Below, piece after piece: positions 9,575 through 18,668 of a stretch of DNA of 64,000 nt. How positions within the stretch are numbered: position 1 is the stretch's first letter; each line of letters opens with the position of its first letter. The position numbers were made by a program, and so were the translations under genes. The DNA comes from Allomyces macrogynus ATCC 38327 (taxonomy: Eukaryota; Blastocladiomycota; Blastocladiomycetes; Blastocladiales; Blastocladiaceae): contig GG745353.1 of NCBI GenBank assembly GCA_000151295.1, positions 415,896 to 479,895 on the forward strand. Direction: 5' to 3'. Below the pieces are notes generated by a model that did not search any database, was not told the origin of the DNA, and saw only the letters and a program-made list of their open reading frames with translations.

Positions 9575-10819
9575 ATGATTGGCAAAAAGGGCGACCGGCC
9601 AGCGCTGCGCCTCGTGATGCCCGCGCCCGCGGGCCCCGGCAGCGGCGGGAGCAACGGCGGCACGGGCACCGCGCACTGGCTGCAATGGCACGCGGCGCAC
9701 GCATGCACGACCGGCGCGGCGGCCCCGTCGGCATCCGAAACCGCCGCGCTCCTCGAAGCCGCGCGCACGGGCTCCCTCGGCGAGTTGCGCAAGGAAGATC
9801 TCGTCGAGCAAGAAGCGCTGGGCGAAGGCGCGTCGGGCGCGGTCGTCAAGTGCGTGCACGTGCCGACGGGCACGGTGGTCGCGCGCAAGACGGTCGCCAT
9901 GGACCCGGCCACACTTCCCGCGGTTGTGCGCGAGCTCACGCTGCTGCACTCGTTTAAGAGCCCGTATATCGTGCAGTACTATGGGTGTTATACGGATGAG
10001 GCGTCGCTATGCATGTGCATGGAGTATTGCGAGCTTGGGTCGCTGGACCAGATTGCGAGCCGCGTGTATGCGGCGGGTGGGTTCTTTACCGAGGATCTGT
10101 TGGGGAAAATTTGCGTTGCTGTCGTGCACTCGTTGCGGTACCTGCATCGCCAGCATCGGGTTATTCATCGCGACGTGAAGCCGTCGAATATTGTTGTGAC
10201 CAGGAGGTACGGCTTGTTTTTGGCGTCTGTTCAGTCCTCGCGGCGGGTTGTGGCGGGCACCTTGGCTGACCATCGCCTGGTCCGATCCGCTAGGGGCGAA
10301 ATCAAGCTCTGCGACTTTGGCGTCTCCGGCCTTCTCGTCAACTCGTTGGCCAACACCTTTGTCGGCACCTCCTTCTACATGTCCCCCGAGCGCATCCAAG
10401 GGCAAGAGTACACGGTCCGGTCCGACGTCTGGTCGCTCGGCATCTCTCTGCTCGAACTCGCCATTGGCCGGTTCCCGTACCCGTTCGATGTCCCCGCCAA
10501 GGGCGCCATGATGACGGCCGTCGCTGCCAATGGCGAAACGCCCGCACGCCGGCACCAGCGTGTGCCCATTTTCGAGGTTCTCGACTATATCACCAAGGAG
10601 CCGGCACCGACGGTTCCTGCGGATCTGATTTACTCGCCGACGAACCCGACGGGGCGGCTGTCCACAGGGTTCCGCGATTTTATTGACCGGTGTCTTGTCA
10701 AGGACCCGGCGATGCGGCCGCCGCCAGAGGTGATCATGAAGCACGGGTTCTTCCGCCATTGGGACGCGATGTTTGTGGATACCGAGGCGTGGGCGAACAT
10801 GCTCGAGCGGTGGCAGTAG
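9575..10819 (+). CDS. MAP kinase kinase (MEK/Ste7 type)
   Basis: Exons 9575-10206 and 10294-10819, 385 aa. The 87-nt intron (GTACGG...GCTAG) is a multiple of three with no in-frame stop, so an unspliced mRNA would stay open. Kinase features in order: glycine loop ALGEGASGAVVK, VVARKTV with the ATP-anchoring Lys, RELTLLHSFKSPYIVQYYGCY, MEYCELGSLDQI, catalytic loop HRDVKPSNIV, DFGVSG, the activation segment SLANTFVGTSFYMSPERI and SDVWSLGISLLELAIGRFPYP. The Ser and Thr of SLANT match the two phosphosites of MEK-type kinases. A Gly/Ala-rich N-terminus of about 70 residues precedes the domain. It should phosphorylate a MAP kinase on its TxY loop; which cascade cannot be told. Confidence 0.9.
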   Translation: MIGKKGDRPALRLVMPAPAGPGSGGSNGGTGTAHWLQWHAAHACTTGAAAPSASETAALLEAARTGSLGELRKEDLVEQEALGEGASGAVVKCVHVPTGTVVARKTVAMDPATLPAVVRELTLLHSFKSPYIVQYYGCYTDEASLCMCMEYCELGSLDQIASRVYAAGGFFTEDLLGKICVAVVHSLRYLHRQHRVIHRDVKPSNIVVTRRYGLFLASVQSSRRVVAGTLADHRLVRSARGEIKLCDFGVSGLLVNSLANTFVGTSFYMSPERIQGQEYTVRSDVWSLGISLLELAIGRFPYPFDVPAKGAMMTAVAANGETPARRHQRVPIFEVLDYITKEPAPTVPADLIYSPTNPTGRLSTGFRDFIDRCLVKDPAMRPPPEVIMKHGFFRHWDAMFVDTEAWANMLERWQ

Positions 10820-11454
10820 AGCACGGCGTCACCGTCGGGGTCGGTCGTGCGCGGTCGGGGCTCAGCACCGGGCATTGCTCAAGTCGTGATCTTTTGGCTA
10901 CCTCATTATTGCTTGCACCTGCTGGCTGTCGTTGCGATTTTGATTTTGCATTGATTTTTGAGCCAAGATATTGGTTGGTTACTCTATTTTTCGTTCACAT
11001 TCTGTTTTTCCTTCAACGGGAACCCTCATTCCTCTTGTGATTGTTGGCCCGATGATCGACGATTGTAAATACATCAATTCACCCTGTAGACTGCGTCCGA
11101 GCACGAATTTCCAGCCGCGCTCGCATTGTTCTCTCGCACCCAAATCACACCAGCACCGAATCAACACAAAGTGAAACTGATGTTCATTTCGCGATACAAC
11201 CCCCCCCCCCTTTTACCCCCCCCCCCTATCCCTTTACGACATAGCTAGAGAAGCCAGCAAGTGATGGGAAGGTTGGCAATTTATCCTATTCTACGTAGAT
11301 CCGACTTCTCAATGCCGGGGCAAAAGCTAAGTGAGACGCGAGAGCAGGGGACGAGGCGGAGCGGGATGCTTCGGTGACAAATCGAGGACAGGGAAAAATT
11401 TTCATACTTTCTTCCATCCAACCTGATTTGCATTTGGCGAATAAAGAGAGATAA
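10820..11454. other. 3' spacer with poly-C runs
   Basis: No gene seen. Two long C homopolymers lie at about 11201-11227, separated by TTTTA. The region runs into the assembly gap. Confidence 0.5.
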
Positions 11455-11554
11455 NNNNNNNNNNNNNNNNNNNNNNNNNNNNNNNNNNNNNNNNNNNNNN
11501 NNNNNNNNNNNNNNNNNNNNNNNNNNNNNNNNNNNNNNNNNNNNNNNNNNNNNN
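11455..11554. other. Assembly gap (100 N)
   Basis: Exactly 100 N, the usual placeholder for a scaffold gap of unknown size. The right flank begins with at least three ACCGC pentamers, so a collapsed tandem repeat may be hidden here. Confidence 0.98.
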
Positions 11555-11586
11555 ACCGCACCGCACCGCACCGTGTTACGCCGGAT

Positions 11587-14500
11587 TCAGGCGCCGGTGC
11601 CCTGAACCAACGTTTCGCCGTCCGAGTCGGACGAGTCCGGGAAATCCTCGTTCGGCGCGCTATACACGCTGCCGTACTCGGGCCTGGACTGGATCCGGTC
11701 GTTGACGACGCGCGCGTCGGCGAGCCCGGACGGATCGATTTGGCGCCGGATCAGACGTCGAATGACTTTTGGGATCAGCGACGCCGGTTGGACCCATTTG
11801 GCGGTCACGTCCGTCGACTAAGTCGGAGTGAGTGAGAGTCAGTTGGGCCACCTACTCCGCCCCTTCAGAACGAGAGCAGGAAAGTGAACATACAGGTCGA
11901 TACGCCGGCACCGCGTACCCCATCCCCTCCGGTACACTCCGCTGCGTGGCACTCGCCAAATGCCCGAGCAAATGCGACGTCGCGTCCAGCGACCGCAAAT
12001 GCATTTGCAGCCGCACGTCCGCCGACCCTTGGAGCTGCGAGAGCAAGTACATGTAGAGCATGTAGACGGCAAACGCCTCTTCGAGCACCAAGATCATCGC
12101 ATGGAACAGCTCCAAGTGGCCCGTCTCGCGCAATTCGGCCGCATGCTCAAACGCAAATAGGACATACTCGGCCAGACTCTCAAGCAACGTCTTGGCCCCG
12201 TCGGCCATATCCATTTTCACTTCGTTCGATAGGTCCGGGTGCTGCTGCCGCGCGTGGTGGTGGTGTGCACCCGCGTACGGCGACGTCGCTGCCGTCGACG
12301 TGCTCGTCCCGGTCGCTGCTGCATCGGCCTGCGCGAGATCCGCCTTGGCCGGATCGTGCACGTGGTAGCTGCCGTCGAGTTTCGGGAACTTGACGTGGAA
12401 CTGCGCGACGGCCAGGAGCACGCCCGCATAAAGCGCGACAAACTTCTCGCGCGCGTGGAAGGGCGTGCGGAACTGCGCCCTCGCCAACTCCATCGGTTCC
12501 GTGCCACGCGGCGGCGTCACGATATCCGCGACAAGTGCCGGGCTCGCATGCCGCAGGACCGTGTGCACGAGACACAAAGCGCGCAGCGCGACGAGCGGGT
12601 CTGTGTAGAGCGCGGGCTGCCGGAGCCGGTCCTGCCACCAGGCGACGCGCGACGTGTGCACGATCGCGCACCGCCACGATTCGGTCACGATGCGCGTCAG
12701 GTACTTGGTACGGAACCCGCGCGGCGCCTGCAGGTAACGGTCGAGCCACGCAAGCCGGTTCTGAAACCGGTGCGGTCGCGTCGGGGTGGGGGCCACTGAG
12801 AGCAGGTTGGCGGACCCGTTGGCACTCTTGGCCATCGACGACTTGGACCCGCCCAGCGGCGACGGCGTGCCCGTGACTGACGGGTAGCTGCCCGCAGCGG
12901 CGGCGGCGGGGGAAAGGGCCGGGGCTGATCCTCCACCGTACGACGCGGCGCGACGGTGCAAATTGGACGGTCCATTGCCGGTCGCGGCCGCGGCGGTGGC
13001 GCCCATGGCACCTGTGACGCCCACGCTCATTGGTCGGTCGAGCACGTTCAGGCTGCCCTGGCTGTGATACGGGACGCCCGGCGTCGGCATGGGCATGGGC
13101 ATGGGCACGCGCATCGGCGACCTGGCGCCGGCAGATGAGCCGTTGCTATCGAGCGTGAGCCGACCAAACGTGTCGTTCAGACCGCCCATGGATCCGGGAC
13201 TCGCAAACATTTGCTGTTGTGGAACGGGCGGGGAGGATCGTTGCGCGTACGCGACGGCAGCAGCGGCGGCGGCAGCGGCTTGCTGCTGTTGTTGTTGCTG
13301 TTGCTGTTGCTGCTGTTCTTGGAGCTGCCGCTGTTGTTGCTGTTGCTGCTGCTGGTACGCCGCGACCGCCTGCTGCTGCTGTTGCTGCTGCTGCGTGTCC
13401 GGCGGCGGCCCAAACGGCGACATCGGCGCGTATGCGACCGTCGGCGACCCGCCCGCGCCAGGCGTCGGTGGGTACCCGCCCGTCTCCGCGGCACCGCCAA
13501 TCACGTCCTCGAACGCCGGGAAAGGCGACCCGTTCCCCGCGGGCATCCTCGGTCCCGGCACGACGGGCGACGGGAATGGCTGGAACATACCGTCGGCCAA
13601 CTGCGCATTCGGAATCGCCGACGTCGACGTCGGGCGCACACGGCCGCGGCGCATCGGTTGCGGCATCGGCATACTGCCTGCGCCCATGTACGGCCCGTTC
13701 GCGCCCGGCATGGCCATTGGGCGCAGTCCGTTGGGTAGCATCATGTTCGGCGCGCCCGACGGTTGCGGCGGTGGCGGCGGCATGACGGCGGGTGTAGGGG
13801 TGCGGTCGGGATAGATGTTTTCAATGGGGACGGGGAGGGCGCGCAGTCGGCAGATTTCCTTGACGAGCTGGAAGATGTTGGGTCGGTCCTGCGGGTTTTC
13901 CTTGAGGCACCACCGGATCATGTTGATCAGGTCCTTGGAAAAGACGGGTTCGGGCGGGATGCGGTACCTCGCGTGCATGATCGCGTTGACGCCCTCCTTT
14001 TCGAACGGCGTCGTGTAGTAGCACACTATCGCAGTGGGATCAGCGGTCAGGAGCGGCATTGTTCGGGAGCCGAAAAACGGGCCAAAACGTGCGCTTGTAG
14101 AGCATCACACCGAGTGCCCAAATATCCACGGCCTCGTTGATCCCGCGACCCATGTAAACGTCGCACAGTTCCGGCGCGCGGTACTGGACGGTTGTGTGTT
14201 TTTGCACGTCCTCATGCGTCACGTCGAGCTCGGCCTTGGAAATGGAGAACGTGGCCGATCGCGGCGGCAAAATGTGCGTCGTGGCACTGCCGAAATCGCA
14301 CAGCTTGAAGTCGTTGGACGCGGAGAGCAGCAAGTTTTCGACTTTCAAGTCCTAGAAGTTGTTCGACGACACTCGGTGAGGTCTTGCCGCGGTGGGGGGA
14401 AAGGCGAGAACACGACCACGTACGCGGTGGATGACGGGCGGCTTGGCATAGTGCATTCGCGCAACGCCCTCACACGCGTCGCCAAAGATCTTGAGGATTT

Positions 14501-15138
14501 CGGGCTCTTTGAGCCGGTTGTGCAGGCGACGGTTCATGACGTCGACGACGTGGCCACCTGGCAAAGCACAGAGCAGGCGTGAGCCAAGCAAGACGAGGAA
14601 GAGTATTGGTCGACGGACGGGCGCGAACGTACCGGGACAGTACTCCATCAAGATGAGCGCGTGCTGCCCGCCCTGGTGGACAAACTCGGCGTCGATGAAG
14701 CGCACAATGTTCTTGTGGCCCGTGAACATTTTCTGCAGCGATTCCGCGGCACGATAGCACTGTCAGGCTCGCGATACAAGCGACGTCATCTCGTTTGAGT
14801 AGGTAAACGCACCATGTATTGCACCTCGTTTTGCATGCAGCGCATGCCCTCGGACGTGCTCGTCGAGACGGTCTTGAGCACGACGATTTCGTTGGTCGAT
14901 TCGAGCCGGACCAGGTACACGTGGGCGAGACCGCCTTGAATCGCAGTAAAAGATCCAAAGTTCGGTGAGCCTTTTCGCTGGCAGCAAAGCGCTTCTTGGC
15001 AATGGCGCGACGCGGTGCAGCTGTCAAAAGCACGGACACCGCGAAACGGGTCGGATCCACAATACCTTCGGCCAAGAAACGGTCAACGACGACGCGCTGC
15101 TCGCCCACTTGCAGGACGGTGCCAGGAATGAGCTTCAT
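11587..15138 (-). CDS. NAK-family (Ark/Prk/AAK1) kinase fused to an ANTH domain
   Basis: Seven exons (minus): 15138-15066, 14934-14813, 14759-14633, 14557-14424, 14351-14093, 14025-11894 and 11817-11587, giving 1025 aa. Residues about 1-320 form a NAK kinase: FLAEGGLAHVYLVRL, TSEGMRCMQNEV, GHKNIVRFIDAEF, ALILMEYCPGGHVVDVMNRR, HRDLKVENLLLS, DFGSATTH, VQYRAPELCDVY and WALGVMLYKLCYYTTPFEK. The middle is low complexity, with polyP, several polyQ runs and polyA. Residues about 690-960 match the ANTH domain of HIP1/Sla2 and AP180: KYLTRIVTESWR, LVALRALCLVHTVLRHA, FVALYAGVLLAVAQFHVKFP, and the later helices. NAK kinases control clathrin adaptors and ANTH binds PIP2 and clathrin coats, so I infer a membrane-recruited endocytic regulator. 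The last exon is acidic. One intron uses a GC donor. Confidence 0.87.
14026..14092 (-). other. GC-AG intron in the NAK-ANTH gene
   Basis: On the minus strand the exon ends TACAAGC and the intron starts GCACGT, ending GATAG. Joining gives LYK-LCYYTTPFEK with the correct frame and family sequence. No GT donor nearby restores the frame. Confidence 0.75.
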
Positions 15139-15705
15139 GGCGGCGTTAGGAGCGAGTAACGGTTCACAATGGGGTCGAGGTCGTTGGCCAAGCGTTCGGC
15201 GGGATGGAGCACGAAAAGTCGGGCCGCGGTGGGCCGTTCTTGATTCCTGCGCGAATTCTCGCAATGGGCCGTCGTGCGCGTGTCGAAAAGGCCGGAAGAG
15301 GAGCGGTCGAGCGGGCAGGTCCAAGAGCGCGATCGCACGCGCGAATGTCGGGTGCTGGCTCAGAGCTAAGTGGACGTTGGTCGGGCGCGCAATGCGGCAA
15401 GTTGGGCGGGTGCAGCGGGCGCGCCGGGCCCTCAAATTGTCGAGCGCTGGTGCTTTGTCGAGCTGCGAGGAAGTGGAGAATGGCCAGGCGGAGGCACCGG
15501 CGCGCGAGGTGAAGGGTGCAGCCTGTCGCGACGTGCAGCCAAAGCAGAAGCACGCAGTCTTCTTGGGCGTGGCCAACAGGCGGACAAGGTCACAAAAGAG
15601 GCTGCGACGCCTGCGCAACCGCCGCTGCACCAGGCATGCGACGCTTGCTGATGCTTGCCGACCAGCAGGCGTCCTGTCGCGTCTGGCTCCTCTTCGGCAT
15701 CCACC
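15139..15705. promoter_or_regulatory. Divergent promoter region of NAK-ANTH and CDK20-like genes
   Basis: 567 bp separate two divergent start codons. No other gene fits. Open frames here are Arg/Ala-rich noise. Confidence 0.45.
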
Positions 15706-16882
15706 ATGCAGCCAGTAACGACGACGAGCATCGCAGCAGCGAAATCAACGGCGCCAATTCCCCGCAGCGCTCCGGTTGTGCTGAGGCCTGCTGGTCCACG
15801 GAACTCGTCGTCGCCTGGCCATCCACTTCACGACAAGATGCTCCGGTCGATGCACTCGTACAAGGTCCTCGAGCGCCTCGGCGAGGGCGCTCACGGCGTC
15901 GTCGTCCGCGCCAAGGAACTCGCAACGGGCCGCATCGTCGCGCTCAAAAAAGTCTCCGTACGCCCGCACCAGATCCTGCCCGTCATGGTCTTTCGCGAAA
16001 TCAAGGCATTGCAGCACCTCGACCACCCCAACGTCGTCACCCTCGAGCATGTCTTCACGCACGGATCGGCGTTTGTCATGTGCTTCGAGTACGTCGAGCG
16101 CGACCTGGCGGACTTGCTCAAGAGCGCGCGTGCGCCACTGCCGGAGCCGCACGTCAAGACGTGGAGCCACATGCTCTTGTCGGGCGTTGCGCACTTGCAC
16201 GAGCACTCGATCCTGCACCGCGACTTGAAGCCCGCCAATTTGTTGATTACGCGCGCCGGGCAGCTCAAGATTACCGATTTTGGCCAAGCACGGCTGTTTG
16301 ACGCGAGCGTGTCACCGACAAGCTACCCGATGAGCCACCAGGTTGCAACACGATGGTACCGCGCACCGGAGCTGCTATACGGCGCGCGGTACTACACCGA
16401 GGCCGTGGACCTGTGGGCGGTCGGTGCGATCATTGGCGAGCTTCTCCACCATGCGCCGTTGTTCCCGGGCCAAAACGACATTGACCAGCTCTACGTTGTC
16501 TTAAGCTCGCTGGGCACGCCAACCGACGACGACTGGCCGGTACGCAGCTAGAGTCGGCACTCTGAAAATGTCGAAAGCATCTCACCTTCATTTTTTTTTC
16601 CCATTGTTCGTCGTTCGACGGTAGACTATGCGCCAGCTGCCTGACTTCCACAAGATCCACTTCCCCGAGTTTCCGAAACGGTCGGTCGAGGACCTGATCC
16701 CGGACGCGTTGCCGTCGGCGCTCGACTTGGTCGGCCAGTTTCTCGTCTATGACGGCGCCAAGCGCACCTCGGCCGTCGATGCCCTCAAGCACCACTATTT
16801 TCAAGTCGCGCCGTTCTCGGTCGACGTGACGGTCTCTCCTTTGGACTTGGATTTTGCGTCGATTTCGGCTCCGTCAGACTGA
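15706..16882 (+). CDS. CDK20/CCRK-type cyclin-dependent kinase
   Basis: Exons 15706-16539 and 16625-16882; intron 85 nt (GTACGC...CGGTAG); 363 aa. After about 45 Ser/Pro-rich residues the kinase begins: YKVLERLGEGAHGVVVRAKE, TGRIVALKKVSV, FREIKALQHLDHPNVV, FVMCFEYVERDLADLLK, HRDLKPANLLITRAGQLKITDFG, HQVATRWYRAPELLYGARYY, VDLWAVGAIIGELLHHAPLFPGQNDIDQL and LGTPTDDDWP, then LPDFHKI. GEGAHG, LKPANLL, LLYGARYY and PLFPGxNDI are the CCRK signature and differ from CDK1/2 PSTAIRE kinases. The T-loop residue before HQVATRW is Ser rather than Thr. In animals and algae CCRK controls cilium length through MAK/ICK kinases. Its presence fits a fungus with flagellated zoospores. A second in-frame ATG lies at 15837. 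Confidence 0.88.
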
Positions 16883-17152
16883 CAAACGACGGACATCGCT
16901 TTTGTTGCCGGGCTCTGCTCGGTCGGGGCCGATTCTCTCCCCCGTGGTTTGCCTTATCCATACCGTATATTTATCTACAAAGCCATTTTTGCTCTTTTGA
17001 ATGGACCTTGTCGATTGGCTTGGAGTCACTCGGTGTCCACGTTGGTTGATCAGCCTTCGTCGACTCCACGCCGCGGCTCTGAATTTCCAACCCAACGTTT
17101 GACCTCCCACGACACCAACTAGCCGCAATCGATTCGAGCGCCATTCCCAGCA

Positions 17153-18349
17153 ATGTCAACACTATCCAGTCCTCCCGGCACCACCCCCCGCCACCCGACC
17201 GCGTTCTCGACCGAGATCCCCAGCTCCGGGCCGAAACCCGCTGCCGTGATCATGAACCGCGCATTCGACCTGGTCTACACAGGCGACCGGCCGTCGTCGG
17301 CGCTCTCGACACTCTCGTCGTCGAGCGGCGCGGCAACCTCGAGCCTGAGCACGCTCGCGAGTACCGCACCGTCGAACACCGTCGCCGCGACCCAGATTAC
17401 CTTTTCGACTTCGACGCCGGACGTGGTCGTGGCCGAAGTTGCGTACCCGGCAGCGACGTGGCCGACGAGCAATCCGTCGTTCCCAGGCGCGGGAGCATCA
17501 TTCGCGCCACCACCGGTCCCGAATTTCGGCACACCGACGTCCTCGCCGTTATCGTCGACCCTGACTGCACCACCGGCACCCGTTCCGTCGTCGAGTCTCA
17601 GCACCGTATCTTCTGCTCCGACACCCGCACCGGTCCCCGTTCCCGCACCGGCAACTCCGCCCGCCGACGCTGACCTCCTCTGCGACGACGACGTCGACGC
17701 GACCGACGCGGCCCCCATCCTCACGACCACGCTCAACCGCTACGACACGTTCATTCTGAACGAACCGTGTCCATGGCTATACTTCCCACCCGCGCCCTCC
17801 GACACCGCGCGCCCCGCGGCCCGCACCTCCGCATCGCGCCGCTTGGGCGTGGCTCCACCACCCCCCGCCCCTACCCCCCTCCCCATCACTTTCGGTACCG
17901 TCATGCGCTCCACCACCATTTCCGCAACCGACCCGGACGCGCCCATCACATTTCACCGTCTTGTCCCGTACGCGCGCCACCCCGGGGACCCCTTCCTCGC
18001 GTCGATTGAAGTGGAACTCGCACGAATGAACACGGCACCTGCAACACGGCCAGAGGAAGTAGGCGCATTGTATACGCTCGAAGGGCATACAATTTTGGTG
18101 GTCGAGCCGGTGCGGCTGATCCGGCCGGCACATGCGATGGTGCCCGATCGTGATAGACGGTTGTTGTTTTTGCAGCCGGAGGTGGTGATGAATGTGCCGG
18201 TCATACCTGGGGGTGGTGGGAAGAATGTGCCGCGCCGGCCAGTGTTGTTGGTCACGGATGACGAGGTCGCGGAGGCGGTAGCGTTGGGGGAGTTTTGGGC
18301 GAAAGTGGATGCCGAGGAGGAGGAGAGGGCGAAAGAGGAGGAGAAGTAG
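17153..18349 (+). CDS. Ser/Thr/Pro-rich protein of unknown function
   Basis: A single open frame of 398 aa starts at ATG 17153, 270 bp after the CDK20-like gene. The first 200 residues are Ser/Thr/Ala/Pro-rich and probably disordered. Residues about 195-215 (YDTFILNEPCPWLYFPPAP) and 255-375 (ITFHRLVPYARHPGDPF, then VGALYTLEGHTILVVEPVRL, LLFLQPEVVMNVPVIPGGG) look structured. The C-terminus is an acidic Glu/Lys helix. I know no family with this layout. The purine-rich GAAGGA run continues past the stop. Confidence 0.6.
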   Translation: MSTLSSPPGTTPRHPTAFSTEIPSSGPKPAAVIMNRAFDLVYTGDRPSSALSTLSSSSGAATSSLSTLASTAPSNTVAATQITFSTSTPDVVVAEVAYPAATWPTSNPSFPGAGASFAPPPVPNFGTPTSSPLSSTLTAPPAPVPSSSLSTVSSAPTPAPVPVPAPATPPADADLLCDDDVDATDAAPILTTTLNRYDTFILNEPCPWLYFPPAPSDTARPAARTSASRRLGVAPPPPAPTPLPITFGTVMRSTTISATDPDAPITFHRLVPYARHPGDPFLASIEVELARMNTAPATRPEEVGALYTLEGHTILVVEPVRLIRPAHAMVPDRDRRLLFLQPEVVMNVPVIPGGGGKNVPRRPVLLVTDDEVAEAVALGEFWAKVDAEEEERAKEEEK

Positions 18350-18668
18350 GAGAAGGAGAAGGAGAAGGAGGAGGTTAAGGAGAAGGTGGAGACGAGGGGG
18401 AAGGGTGCCGAGATGGCGGCCGTTGAGCCATCACGTCAATGAAATGCATGTTCAGCTGCATGACACTTTGGTTCGGATGAGATGAAGGCACGACAAGATT
18501 GGTCCTAATACATTTTGATCACGTAAACAGCAAAACTTCACCCTGTGGATCACGCAAAATGAGGAATGGTCCTCAGTTCTCTACGAAATGCTCACATCGA
18601 GCAAACGGGCAGACACGCCAAACTGAAGTTCAAGCAAAACCAGAAAAAAATCACATCGGCGTGCACAT
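18350..18668. other. Convergent spacer with purine-rich repeat
   Basis: An irregular GAG/GAAGGA array extends the end of the preceding ORF (to about 18410). The rest shows no gene. Confidence 0.5.

Noticed and set aside
12239..12799. Long plus-strand ORF opposite the NAK-ANTH gene
   Set aside because: Arg-rich shadow of the conserved ANTH-coding frame.
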